Assembly: GCA_964519955.1 (NCBI GenBank)
Contig: CAZFLM010000100.1
Coordinates: 1 to 20,256, forward strand
Direction: 5' to 3'
Origin: CAZFLM01 sp964519955
GTDB taxonomy: Bacteria; Armatimonadota; Chthonomonadetes; Chthonomonadales; CAJBBX01
DNA length: 20,256 nucleotides
The translations under genes were made by a program, and so were the position numbers. Below are positions 7,814 through 15,025 of this stretch, one piece after another; positions within the stretch are counted from its first letter, which is position 1; every line of letters starts with the position of its first letter. The notes below the pieces were generated by a model that made no database searches, had not been told where the DNA came from, and was given only the letters and a program-made list of their open reading frames with translations.

Positions 7814-8941
7814 CTATGCGGCGAGCCGAGCCGGCTCGCGGACGGCCCGCGCGTCGGCCAGGGCGACGACGACGGCTTCCTGCTGCTCGCGGGAGATCTC
7901 GGGGAACATGGGCAGCGAGAGGACCTCGGCGCAGGATGCTTCGGCGTTCGGGAAGTCGCCGGGCTGGTGGCCGAGTTCCGCGTACGCCTCCTGCAGGGGG
8001 ATCGGCACAGGGTAGTGGATGCCGGCGCCGATGCCGCGCGCGTTGAGGAGCTTCACGATCTCGTCGCGGCGGTCGAGGCGCACCACGTAGAGGTGGTACA
8101 CGTGGGCGCAGCCCTGCGCGGCGGCGGGCGGCTGGACGCCGGTCTCGCGCAGCATCCGGTCGTAGTGCGAGGCAGCCTTGCGGCGGCGCTCGTTCCAGAA
8201 GTCCATGTGCGGCAGCTTCACGCGCAGGATGGCGGCCTGCAGCGTATCGAGCCGGCTGTTGAACGCCAGGAAGTCGTGGCGGTACTTCACGCGCTGGCCG
8301 TAGTTGCGCAGCATGCGGATGCGGTCCGCCAACTCGGGATCGTTGGTGGTCACCGCGCCGCCATCGCCATAGGCGCCGAGGTTCTTGCCCGGGTAGAAGC
8401 TGAAGGCCGCCGCATCGCCGAACGAGCCGACGCGCTTGCCCTTGTAGCGCGCCCCGTGCGCCTGGCATGCGTCCTCGACCACGCGCAGGTTGTGCAGGCG
8501 CGCGATCTCCATGATGGCGTCCATGTCGCACGCCTGGCCGTAGAGGTGCACGGGCAGGATGGCGCGCGTGCGGGGCGTGATGGCGCGCTCGACGGCGACC
8601 GGGTCGATGTTGTGCGTCTCCGGGTCTACGTCCGCGAAGACCGGCGTGGCGCCCGAGAAGGAGATGCCTGCCGCCGACGCGATGAACGAGTTCGCCGCGG
8701 TGATGACCTCGTCGCCGGGGCCGATGCCGAGAGCGCGCAGGGCCAGGTGGATCCCATCGGTGCCGTTGGCCACCCCGATGCACTGGCTGGTCTCGCAGAA
8801 GCGAGCGAACTCCTCCTCGAACGCCTCCACAGCGCGGCCAAGGATGAAGTCGCCGCGCTCCATCACCTCGCGCACGGCGTCCTGGAGTTCGTCGGAGAGG
8901 GCTTCGTACTGGATGCGGAGATCGACTAGCGGTACCTGCAT
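7814..8941 (-). CDS. DegT/DnrJ/EryC1/StrS family PLP-dependent sugar aminotransferase
   Basis: A 375-residue protein. ATG 8941 has GAGGA five bases upstream and gives the typical start (MQVPLVDLRIQYEAL). Motifs of the fold type I family are in order: NGTDGIHLAL near 60, HLYGQ at 132-136, EDACQAHGA with Asp157 and Gln160 contacting PLP, and FYPGKNLGAYGDGG with Lys186 as the Schiff-base lysine. Such enzymes transfer an amino group, usually from glutamate, to a keto-sugar nucleotide in O-antigen, S-layer glycan or antibiotic sugar synthesis. The exact sugar cannot be read; the motif set resembles enzymes acting on 3-keto sugars. A partner dehydrogenase could be the Gfo/Idh protein at 15026-16036, though it is not adjacent. 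Confidence 0.93.
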   Translation of the reverse strand: MQVPLVDLRIQYEALSDELQDAVREVMERGDFILGRAVEAFEEEFARFCETSQCIGVANGTDGIHLALRALGIGPGDEVITAANSFIASAAGISFSGATPVFADVDPETHNIDPVAVERAITPRTRAILPVHLYGQACDMDAIMEIARLHNLRVVEDACQAHGARYKGKRVGSFGDAAAFSFYPGKNLGAYGDGGAVTTNDPELADRIRMLRNYGQRVKYRHDFLAFNSRLDTLQAAILRVKLPHMDFWNERRRKAASHYDRMLRETGVQPPAAAQGCAHVYHLYVVRLDRRDEIVKLLNARGIGAGIHYPVPIPLQEAYAELGHQPGDFPNAEASCAEVLSLPMFPEISREQQEAVVVALADARAVREPARLAA

Positions 8942-9093
8942 GGCGTTCCTCGGAGTGGCGGCGCTCCCGTGCACCGTCCATCCTGGTATTGTTGGCAGGC
9001 CGACGGCCCAGCTTGAATCGGAAGTGGCCGTCACACCCGAGAGAGGCGTCCGTCGACGCCGCCGTCACGCTAGTCGAACACCATCAAGCAGGA

Positions 9094-9111
9094 GTCACGC
9101 GCGCGCGTGAC
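9094..9111. promoter_or_regulatory. Perfect 18-bp palindrome, candidate operator
   Basis: GTCACGCGCGCGCGTGAC reads the same on both strands. It lies in the divergent gap between the aminotransferase (start 8941) and the secreted propeller protein (start 9153), 41 bp ahead of the latter. The position suits a dimeric repressor or activator site. The alternating GC centre could also form by base-composition bias, and no promoter boxes could be assigned with confidence. Confidence 0.45.
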
Positions 9112-9152
9112 CAACGCGAGTGGCAATAGGCACTTGCGCGGAGGAGGGGGCG

Positions 9153-11009
9153 ATGCGCGGCAAACTGGTCCTGGCGATGCTCTTGGCGATGAGCGCTCCG
9201 GCACGCGGGCATGCGGCCGGCGAGGCGGTGGGCTTCGAGTCGCCCCGCTGGGCGGTGGCTGACGGACAGCGGGACGAGTACCTCGAGCGCAAGGCGCTGG
9301 CGGGCACGGCGCTGCTCGAAGGCGCCTCCATGCGGAACGGCACGATCGAGGTCGACGTGGTGGTGACGGGCGCCCGATCGTATCCGGGGATCGTCTTCCG
9401 ACGAGCCGGCACCGGGGAGTACGAGCGCGTGTACCTCCGCCCGCACCGCTCGGGCCTGTACGCAGACGTGGTGCAGTACGTCCCGGCGTTCCACGGCGTC
9501 GACAGTTGGCAACTCTACAGCGGCCCGGGGTTCACGGCGCCCGCCATCATCCCCACCGGCCAGTGGGTGCACCTGAAGCTGGAAGTGGCGGGCACGCAAG
9601 CGCGCCTCTTCATCGGAGAGGCCAGGCAGCCCGCGCTGACCATTCGCGAGCTGAAACACGCGCCGCGCGAGGGCGGACTGGGCGTCATGGCGCCCGCGGA
9701 CGGCTCCGCCCACTTCTCCAACTTCCGCTACACCCCGGACGACACGCTCCGCATCGACGCGCCGCCGCCAGCAGGCCCCGTGCCGGGCGTCGTCAGGAAC
9801 TGGGAGCTGTCGGCCACAGCCCCCGCGGACCTCGTCGACATGGAGCGCTACCCGAAGTCGGGAGCGCGGGGATGGACGCGCGTCACGGCGGACGCCAACG
9901 GGCTCGTGGATGTGTCCCGGCACCGCGCGCGCCGGGAGGACCAGATCGAGTGCGTCTTCGCGAGGACGTACCTGGATGCCAGGAAGGCGGAGACGCGCAA
10001 GCTCCGGTTCGGCTACAGCGACGAGGTGAGCGTCTTCCTCAACGGCACGCTGCTCTTCCGGGGCGACAGCGCCTACCGCTCGCGCGACTCGTCCTTCCTC
10101 GGCGTCGTCGGCCTGTTCGACGCCCTCTATCTGCCACTCAAGCCCGGGCGCAACGAGCTTCTGCTGATCGTGAAGGAGACGATGGGCGGCTGGGGGTTCA
10201 TGTGCCAGAGCGGCGACGCCGTCGAACTCGCGCCAGGGGTGCGGGAGGCCTGGCGCACCGACAAGTGCATCGCCGTACCCGAGTCCGTGGCGTACGACGC
10301 CGCCCGCAAGCGCTTCTACATCGGTGAGTACGGCGGCCCCGGCGAGACGCAGCGCATCTGCATGTTCGGGCTGGACGGGACCCACAAGCCACAGGAGTGG
10401 CTGCGCGGCGTTCACAACCCGACGGGGCTGGCGGTTCGCGGCGACACACTCTACATCGTCGAGCCGAACGCGCTCGTCACCGCGGACATCCCGTCCGCCA
10501 AGATCGTGAAGCGCGTGCCAGTCGAGGGCTCGATGATGCTGAACGACGTGACGGTGACCGCGGACGGGGTCGCGTACGTATCGGACTCGTTCCGCAGCGC
10601 GATCTGGCGGGTGTCCGACGGGAAGGCGGATGTGTGGCTCAGCGGGCCGGAGTGCGTGCGCCCCAACGGCGTGTGCGTCGACGGGCAGCGCCTGCTGGTG
10701 CTGACCAACGGGGATGGCGCGCTCCGCTCAGTCGACCTCGCATCGAAGGCGACGAGGGTGCTCGCCAAGTTCCCGCCGGGCCTCCTCGACGGCCTACAGG
10801 TCACAAAGAACGGCACGATCCTGGTGTCGCACAACGAGGGCCGGCTCTACGCGGTCGCGCCGGATGGCAATGTGACGCGCCTGGTGGACACGTCGGTCGT
10901 GGGCCGCAACATCGCTGACTTCGTGTATGTGCCGGGCCTGCGCCTGCTGGTCTGCCCCGGCTGGACGAGCAACGGCGTGGCAGCGTACACGTTGGGAGTT
11001 GGGCGGTAG
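9153..11009 (+). CDS. Secreted three-part protein: LamG/DUF1080-like, jelly-roll-like and SMP-30/NHL-like propeller
   Basis: A 618-residue protein. I preferred ATG 9153 over the in-frame GTG at 9120 because GGAGGAGGGG sits just upstream and the product then begins with a clean signal peptide (basic MRGK, hydrophobic core, cut near GHA). Residues about 25-195 look like a concanavalin-type sandwich (GTIEVDVVV, FRRAGTGEYERVYLRPH, GQWVHLKLEV, HFSNFRY), as in DUF1080/LamG proteins. Residues about 225-360 resemble a galactose-binding jelly-roll (YSDEVSVFLNGTLLFRG, LKPGRNELLLIV). Residues about 370-618 carry blade repeats like SMP-30/gluconolactonase or NHL propellers (PESVAYDAARKRFYIGE, HNPTGLAVRGDTLYIVE, LNDVTVTADGVAYVSD, RPNGVCVDGQRLLVLTN). 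It is probably a periplasmic or surface sugar-binding or hydrolytic protein. The substrate is unknown. Confidence 0.85.
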   Translation: MRGKLVLAMLLAMSAPARGHAAGEAVGFESPRWAVADGQRDEYLERKALAGTALLEGASMRNGTIEVDVVVTGARSYPGIVFRRAGTGEYERVYLRPHRSGLYADVVQYVPAFHGVDSWQLYSGPGFTAPAIIPTGQWVHLKLEVAGTQARLFIGEARQPALTIRELKHAPREGGLGVMAPADGSAHFSNFRYTPDDTLRIDAPPPAGPVPGVVRNWELSATAPADLVDMERYPKSGARGWTRVTADANGLVDVSRHRARREDQIECVFARTYLDARKAETRKLRFGYSDEVSVFLNGTLLFRGDSAYRSRDSSFLGVVGLFDALYLPLKPGRNELLLIVKETMGGWGFMCQSGDAVELAPGVREAWRTDKCIAVPESVAYDAARKRFYIGEYGGPGETQRICMFGLDGTHKPQEWLRGVHNPTGLAVRGDTLYIVEPNALVTADIPSAKIVKRVPVEGSMMLNDVTVTADGVAYVSDSFRSAIWRVSDGKADVWLSGPECVRPNGVCVDGQRLLVLTNGDGALRSVDLASKATRVLAKFPPGLLDGLQVTKNGTILVSHNEGRLYAVAPDGNVTRLVDTSVVGRNIADFVYVPGLRLLVCPGWTSNGVAAYTLGVGR

Positions 11010-11042
11010 CGGGCAGGACGAGGTGGGGGTGGCCACCAAGCG

Positions 11043-11369
11043 TCACGGCCAGTCGCTGGGCCCGAAGGTGGCCCCTAAGCGCGCGAGCCGGGCTCTGGCC
11101 GCCGCAGGCCGCGCGAGGACTTCGACGCCGAGGGCGATGAGCGCGAGCCCGAGGAGCCCGACGCCACCCACGGCGCACCACCGGAGCCAGCGCGGCGCCG
11201 GATCGAACCGCCATCCATCGAGGCCGTTCTCGGGAGGCGGACCAGGAGGACCGGGGTGGACCATCAGCCACCCGAACGTGGCGGCGAGCGCCAGAGCGAG
11301 CAGGCCGCCAGCGATTAGCGATAGCCCGAGGAGGAGAGACGCATCAGCGGGCGGGCTGGGTTGGCTCAT
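11043..11369 (-). CDS. Small two-helix membrane protein of unknown function
   Basis: A 108-residue hypothetical protein with two hydrophobic segments at about residues 11-35 and 64-86, separated by a Pro/Gly-rich loop (PGPPGPPPENG), so probably an inner-membrane hairpin protein. ATG 11369 lies inside the end of the PemK/MazF-like gene (26-bp overlap), with GAGGAG ten bases upstream, which points to translational coupling to the toxin. It converges on the plus-strand propeller gene with a 33-bp gap. I recognise no family. It could be a third member of the toxin-antitoxin operon or an unrelated passenger. Confidence 0.6.
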   Translation of the reverse strand: MSQPSPPADASLLLGLSLIAGGLLALALAATFGWLMVHPGPPGPPPENGLDGWRFDPAPRWLRWCAVGGVGLLGLALIALGVEVLARPAAARARLARLGATFGPSDWP

Positions 11370-11724
11370 CCGCCGGGGTCTCCTCGCCGCCAGGAAGATC
11401 GGCGAGCGCGGTGCGAAGACAGGCGCAGACGGCTGCCCAGTCCGAGTGCGAGAGGCGACCGATCACCTTGGAGACGGCAACGTTCGGTACGGTCATCACG
11501 AAGGCACGGAACGTCGACGGCAAGCGAAGTCCGGCCTGCTGCCAGTCGTGCAGAGCGCAGTCCGTGGGCAGCAGAGCGGCCGCCGACCGGCTCGTGACGA
11601 GGCCGACTATGATGTCGGGCCTGCATGAGTGGTACGCGATCGAGGAGAGCACGATCGCAGGGCGACGCTTCGTCTCAACCGCGCCCGGAAAGGGAACCGC
11701 GACAACCTGGCCGGGCTCAAACAA
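11344..11724 (-). CDS. PemK/MazF-like type II toxin (mRNA interferase fold)
   Basis: A 126-residue protein. The N-terminus (FEPGQVVAVPFPG), the KRRPAIVLSS motif with Arg21, and the GLVTS strand with Thr44 are hallmarks of the PemK/MazF SH3-like barrel; the conserved Arg and Thr form the RNA-cleavage site in the family. The likely start is TTG 11724, eight bases inside the end of the antitoxin gene, so toxin translation would depend on antitoxin translation. No in-frame ATG or GTG lies nearby. The C-terminus has a Pro/Glu-rich tail. Known family members cut single-stranded mRNA at short sequences; the recognition sequence cannot be predicted here. Confidence 0.85.
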   Translation of the reverse strand: MFEPGQVVAVPFPGAVETKRRPAIVLSSIAYHSCRPDIIVGLVTSRSAAALLPTDCALHDWQQAGLRLPSTFRAFVMTVPNVAVSKVIGRLSHSDWAAVCACLRTALADLPGGEETPADEPTQPAR

Positions 11725-11929
11725 GGTCCTCAGTCTCCGGGTAACGTTGCGCCGCGTACGCCATGGTGTAGGCCGTCATATCGCGCAGGTCCTCGTCGGT
11801 CCACTCACTCTCGACCAGCGACAGCTCCGGCTCGTTCGCCAGGTCCTCCAGAATGAGCGCGGCCAGCCTCAGTCGCTCCCCACGCGGCCAGGCGCGAACC
11901 GATCCAGCATATAGCTCGTAGGCAGTCAT
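11717..11929 (-). CDS. Antitoxin partner of the PemK/MazF-like toxin
   Basis: A 70-residue acidic, mostly helical protein starting at ATG 11929, with AAGGAG eleven bases upstream. It contains PRGERLRLAALILEDL and SEWTDEDLRDMTAYTMAYAAQRYPE, a layout I associate with short antitoxins encoded directly before PemK/MazF toxins in several phyla. Size, order, an eight-base overlap with the toxin and a dedicated promoter support the assignment. No clear AbrB-type DNA-binding domain is visible, so autoregulation is uncertain. The C-terminal half probably wraps the toxin. Confidence 0.75.
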   Translation of the reverse strand: MTAYELYAGSVRAWPRGERLRLAALILEDLANEPELSLVESEWTDEDLRDMTAYTMAYAAQRYPETEDLV

Positions 11930-11952
11930 CGTTCTCGGTTCTCCTTGCTCAC

Positions 11953-11981
11953 ATTATACGCGTGGTCGGCAACCGGCGCAA
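11953..11981 (-). promoter_or_regulatory. Sigma-70-type promoter for the toxin-antitoxin operon
   Basis: On the minus strand TTGCGC (11981-11976) and a perfect TATAAT (11958-11953) are separated by exactly 17 bp. Transcription would start near 11946, at or just before the AAGGAG of the antitoxin gene (11946-11941), so the leader would be very short. The promoter lies in the 57-bp gap after the HAD phosphatase stop, which makes the toxin-antitoxin genes independent of the upstream operon. Confidence 0.75.
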
Positions 11982-11986
11982 CCCGT

Positions 11987-12643
11987 TCACTGGCACAGAA
12001 TCGCCGGCACCGCCTCCGCCAGCGAGGCGAGCACGTAGTCCGGCTCCTCCGCCTGCAGCGCCTCGGGGCCGCGGAGGCCGGAGAGGACGCCGATGGTGCG
12101 GAGGCCGAGCAGCTTGCCGGCGCGGATGTCGACCTCCGTGTCGCCGACCATCCAGCCGCCCTCCAGCGGCAGGCCGCACTCGCGCATGGCGCCGGCCTTC
12201 GCCTCCCAGGTGACCCCGGCGCGCGGGTTCACGGGCAGCACCAGGTCGAGGTGCGCGTGGAGGCCGAAGGAGCGCAACTGCCACTCCAGCGTCTCGGGGT
12301 TCGCGCGGAGGGTGGTCAGGACGCGGGTGCGGTCGCGACCGAGCGTGTCGAGGGCCTCGATGGCGCCTGGGACCACGTTGTCGAGCGGGAGGAACTCCTT
12401 CGACTCGATGCGCGCCAGCCACTCCTCCTGGAAGTGGTCCAGTGCCGGAGGCCGCAGCCCCCCCGCCTCTGCCAGCTCCCTGCCGGTCCGCCCCTCCTGC
12501 CGGCCGCGCCAGTACGCGTTGATCGAGAGCGGCGTGCCGCCCAGCGCCTCCACTGCCGCGACCTGGACCGCCCAGAAGCGTGTGCGCACGTCGAGCAGAA
12601 CGCCATCGAGATCCAGAAACACAACCGGTCTGTCCGTACTCAA
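11987..12643 (-). CDS. HAD-superfamily hydrolase (PGP/Gph-like phosphatase)
   Basis: A 218-residue protein. The start is TTG 12643, eight bases after GGAGG, overlapping the stop of the epimerase gene in a TTGA junction (four bases), which indicates coupling. HAD motif I is FLDLDGVLLD (nucleophile Asp11, acid/base Asp13), motif II Thr110/Thr111 (VLTTLR), motif III Lys149 (WEAKAG) and motif IV GDTEVDIRAG (Asp168, Asp172). The large helical cap between about 20 and 90 is of the C1 type seen in phosphoglycolate phosphatase-like enzymes. In this operon a sugar-phosphate or nucleotide-sugar intermediate is a reasonable substrate, but this is inference. Confidence 0.88.
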   Translation of the reverse strand: MSTDRPVVFLDLDGVLLDVRTRFWAVQVAAVEALGGTPLSINAYWRGRQEGRTGRELAEAGGLRPPALDHFQEEWLARIESKEFLPLDNVVPGAIEALDTLGRDRTRVLTTLRANPETLEWQLRSFGLHAHLDLVLPVNPRAGVTWEAKAGAMRECGLPLEGGWMVGDTEVDIRAGKLLGLRTIGVLSGLRGPEALQAEEPDYVLASLAEAVPAILCQ

Positions 12644-13578
12644 GCCAACGACCTCCGCTCCCCTTCGACGGTGCGCCGGATCCCCTCCGGCAGAGCGACC
12701 CGCGCGCTCCAGCCCAACTCGAGGCGCGCGCGGCTCACGTCCAGCACGATGCGCGAGGGCGGGCGCGACGACGGGCGGAACTCGGGCTCCAGCTCACTGC
12801 CGGCCGCCTGCAGCACCAGCCGCGCGGCCTCCGCGATAGTGCTCCCCTGCCCCGCCGCAACGTTGTACGTGCCGGCAGCGCGCCGCTCCAGCGCCGCGAC
12901 CACCGCCTCCGCAGCGTCGTCGACGTACAGGTAGTCGCGCACGTCCAGGCCATCCCCGTAGATGAGCGGCGCCTCGCCTCGCAAGGACGCGCGGACGAAG
13001 CTGGGGATCGCCTTCGTGCTCGGGTCGCCGGGGCCGTAGACCTGCGTGAAGCGCAGCACCGCGAGCGGGCCGACGCCAGCCAACCGCACCCGCGCGAGGC
13101 TCTCCGCCTCCAGCTTCGACCGCGCGTAGCCCGCGGCGGGGTCCGTCGGCTGCTCCTCGGTCACTGGCACGGTCTGGGGCGGCCCGTAGACATCCAGCGT
13201 ACTCGCCAGGATAAACGCGTCGAGACGGCCCGGCAGCGCGCCGAGCAGGTGCTCCAAGCCGCCCACATTCGCGCGATGGGCGGCATCCGCGTCGTCCTGG
13301 CCGGGGCCGGAGCCGAGGAGCACGAAGCCGCCGAGATGGGCGACCGCGCTGACGCCCTCGGAAGCCCGGCGGAGGGTGGCCGCGCAGTCCGGGTCGGCGA
13401 GGTCCGCCTCGACAACCTGCACCTCCGACCGGCCGGCCCAGCGTGCAGCTCGCGGGATGTTGCGCGTTATCACGACCAGATCGCGGCCGAGCCCGAGCAG
13501 ACGCTCGACGACGCGCGAGCCGATGAACCCGGTGCCGCCCGTGACGAGCACCCGCCCCCGCGTCGGCTCAGCCGGCAA
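12640..13578 (-). CDS. NAD-dependent epimerase/dehydratase (extended SDR)
   Basis: A 312-residue protein. The start is TTG 13578, seven bases after GGAGG, overlapping the end of the ATP-grasp gene by 11 bp. The Rossmann loop is VTGGTGFIG (12-20). The SDR active site is Ser126/Thr127 (ILASTLDVYG) with Tyr151 and Lys155 (YARSK). RFTQVYGPGDP, DVRDYLYVDDAAEAV and GTYNVAAGQGSTI are typical of extended SDRs acting on nucleotide sugars. The reaction could be epimerisation, dehydration or reduction of a UDP- or dTDP-sugar; the sequence does not decide. It is flanked by ATP-grasp and HAD genes in a tightly overlapping operon. Confidence 0.92.
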   Translation of the reverse strand: MPAEPTRGRVLVTGGTGFIGSRVVERLLGLGRDLVVITRNIPRAARWAGRSEVQVVEADLADPDCAATLRRASEGVSAVAHLGGFVLLGSGPGQDDADAAHRANVGGLEHLLGALPGRLDAFILASTLDVYGPPQTVPVTEEQPTDPAAGYARSKLEAESLARVRLAGVGPLAVLRFTQVYGPGDPSTKAIPSFVRASLRGEAPLIYGDGLDVRDYLYVDDAAEAVVAALERRAAGTYNVAAGQGSTIAEAARLVLQAAGSELEPEFRPSSRPPSRIVLDVSRARLELGWSARVALPEGIRRTVEGERRSLA

Positions 13579-14644
13579 CGCGCTGCCTCCGCGCGGCGAG
13601 CGCGTCCACCGAGCGCTGGATGGCCTCCACGTCTGTCAGCACCGGCAGGAAGTCCATGCCGCGCACCCACGCGAGGCCCGGCTTGAGCGGGTTGATGCGC
13701 TGCGGGATGGGCGGCAGCTCCTCGCCGAACGCGACCTTGACGAGTAGGTGCGGCAGGTTCAGGCCGGCGCGCGTGAAGAAGAGGTGCGTCGTGAAGAAGC
13801 GCCCGATGTTGATCTCGGTCGGGTTCGGCACGCCGTCGCGATCGTACGTGAGGTCCACCGCGAAGATGCCGTGCGGCTTCGGGTCCAGCGCCTCGATGCA
13901 GCGCCGTGCGAGATCGTCCAGCTCGGGGTCGGAGACGGTAACGCCCGTGCCCGTAATGCCCGTAACGCCGGATGGAGCGCGGTTGGCGAACTCCCAGTAG
14001 ATGCGCTTCCGCCCCTGCGCCACCACCAGGTCGCCACGATCGTAGAGCGCGGTCCAGGTGATCGAGTCCGGCTCCAGGCACTCGGCGGCGGTAAAGTTGC
14101 CCCACCCCTCGCAGAAGTCGAGCCACGCCTTCGCCACGCGCAAGTCGGCCGCGCGGAAGCTGCCCTTGCCGCCGCCGGGGCTCACGATGGCGCGCAGCCA
14201 GACCGGGCTGCCGAACCGCTCGAAAGCCGCCGCCAGGTCCGCCTCGTCCCGCACCACGATGGTCTCGGGGACGCGGATGCCGGCGGCCTTCCAGAGGCGG
14301 AAGGACTCGAACTTGTCCTGGCAGATCTCGATGGTGCGCTGGTCGGGCAGGCAGGTACGCACGCCAAACTCGTCGCGATTGGCGCCGATGAGGGCGATCT
14401 CCTGGTCCGGCTGGCTGTAGACCATCTCCGCGCCGGTCTCGGCGATGACGTGGCGCAGGATGGGCAGGTAGTCGGGATCGTCCGCCGTGGTGACCAGATG
14501 CGACTCGTCGGTCTCGCTGCGCTGCAGGTAGTACTCGTTGCAGTCGACGCCGATGAGGTAGAAGTCCTCACCCGACTCGCGCAGGGAGCGCACGAAGTTG
14601 GTGGAGGGCGTGCCCCCCGCGCCGGTAACCAGAATACGCTTCAA
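13568..14644 (-). CDS. ATP-grasp family ligase (CarB-like fold)
   Basis: A 358-residue protein. I place the start at TTG 14644, five bases after GGAGG, because it yields the standard N-terminus (KRILVTGAGGTPSTNFVRSL). The longer open frame to 14734 would add a low-complexity tail read from repeat DNA. Residues 1-95 form the pre-ATP-grasp Rossmann-like domain and about 100-300 the ATP-grasp domain. Visible features are the SQPDQEIALIG segment, the glycine-rich ATP lid SPGGGKGS, the AECLEPDSITWTALYD strand, and the metal-binding end FAVDLTYD with PTEINIGRFF. The family couples ATP hydrolysis to ligation of a carboxylate to an amine. It resembles CarB-like ATP-grasp proteins of glycan and natural-product clusters. 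The carboxylate substrate is unknown. Confidence 0.88.
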   Translation of the reverse strand: MKRILVTGAGGTPSTNFVRSLRESGEDFYLIGVDCNEYYLQRSETDESHLVTTADDPDYLPILRHVIAETGAEMVYSQPDQEIALIGANRDEFGVRTCLPDQRTIEICQDKFESFRLWKAAGIRVPETIVVRDEADLAAAFERFGSPVWLRAIVSPGGGKGSFRAADLRVAKAWLDFCEGWGNFTAAECLEPDSITWTALYDRGDLVVAQGRKRIYWEFANRAPSGVTGITGTGVTVSDPELDDLARRCIEALDPKPHGIFAVDLTYDRDGVPNPTEINIGRFFTTHLFFTRAGLNLPHLLVKVAFGEELPPIPQRINPLKPGLAWVRGMDFLPVLTDVEAIQRSVDALAARRQRVAG

Positions 14645-14702
14645 AGATGCCTCCAGAGAGGAACTGGGCCTAACACTCGGACAGACGCCCGCCGGACTGC
14701 TC

Positions 14703-14816
14703 GCAGCAGCGGCTCCGGACGACGACAGGGGCAACCGCCACGCAGCACCCCGACGTCGCGCCCAGAGGGCGCTTGGCCGCAGGCCCTCCAGGCGGGGGAT
14801 TCATCCCCGACGCCCG
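14703..14816. repeat. Dispersed repeat, copy A
   Basis: First copy of a ~115-bp element. It begins GCAGCAGCGGCTC and contains GACGACAGGGGC. It shares an identical 41-bp block (14768-14808) with copy B (14947-14987). Inside are two short hairpins: GGCC-GCA-GGCC, and GGGGAT-TC-ATCCCC at 14795-14808. On the minus strand the left part reads like the GTCATCCTGAGC-type intergenic repeats seen in many environmental bacteria (recollection, not checked). Confidence 0.8.
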
Positions 14817-14880
14817 CGTCCCGCCGGCCGCCTTGCCGCCAGACCCACACCTGCCAGTCGCCGCGCCTGCCGATTCGTGC

Positions 14881-14996
14881 GCCGCAGCGGCTCAGGATGA
14901 CGACAGGGGCCCGCCGCCACGCAGCGCCCCACCGTCGCGCCCGGACGGCGCTTGGCCGCAGGCCCTCCAGGCGGGGGATTCATCCCCCGACGCGCG
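14881..14996. repeat. Dispersed repeat, copy B
   Basis: Second copy, in the same orientation as copy A. The 41-bp core (14947-14987) is identical and the left ~65 bp differ at scattered bases. The palindrome is one pair longer here (GGGGGAT-TC-ATCCCCC, 14973-14988). The copy ends about 30 bp before the stop of the dehydrogenase gene. Confidence 0.8.
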
Positions 14997-15025
14997 CCGC
15001 ACGATCAGGGCCGATGCTGGCCACC

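Larger units (their letters stand above)
14645..15025. other. 381-bp non-coding gap containing a duplicated repeat
   Basis: No convincing gene lies between the ATP-grasp start and the dehydrogenase stop. The gap consists mostly of two diverged copies of a ~115-bp repeat about 178 bp apart, and a ~65-bp GC-rich spacer. The ATP-grasp Shine-Dalgarno is at its left end. I could not assign promoter boxes, although the ATP-grasp operon needs either a promoter here or read-through from the dehydrogenase gene. Confidence 0.7.

Noticed and set aside
11028..11037. GGTGGCCACC palindrome in the convergent gap as a terminator
   Set aside because: Only 5-bp arms without loop or T-run; too weak to call.
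14645..14734. Thirty extra codons at the start of the ATP-grasp protein
   Set aside because: Ser/Ala/Pro-rich tail unlike the family, with no ribosome-binding site; TTG 14644 with GGAGG gives the standard N-terminus.
14703..14996. CRISPR-like repeat and spacer
   Set aside because: Only two copies, ~115 bp each and diverged in one half; no array and no cas genes.
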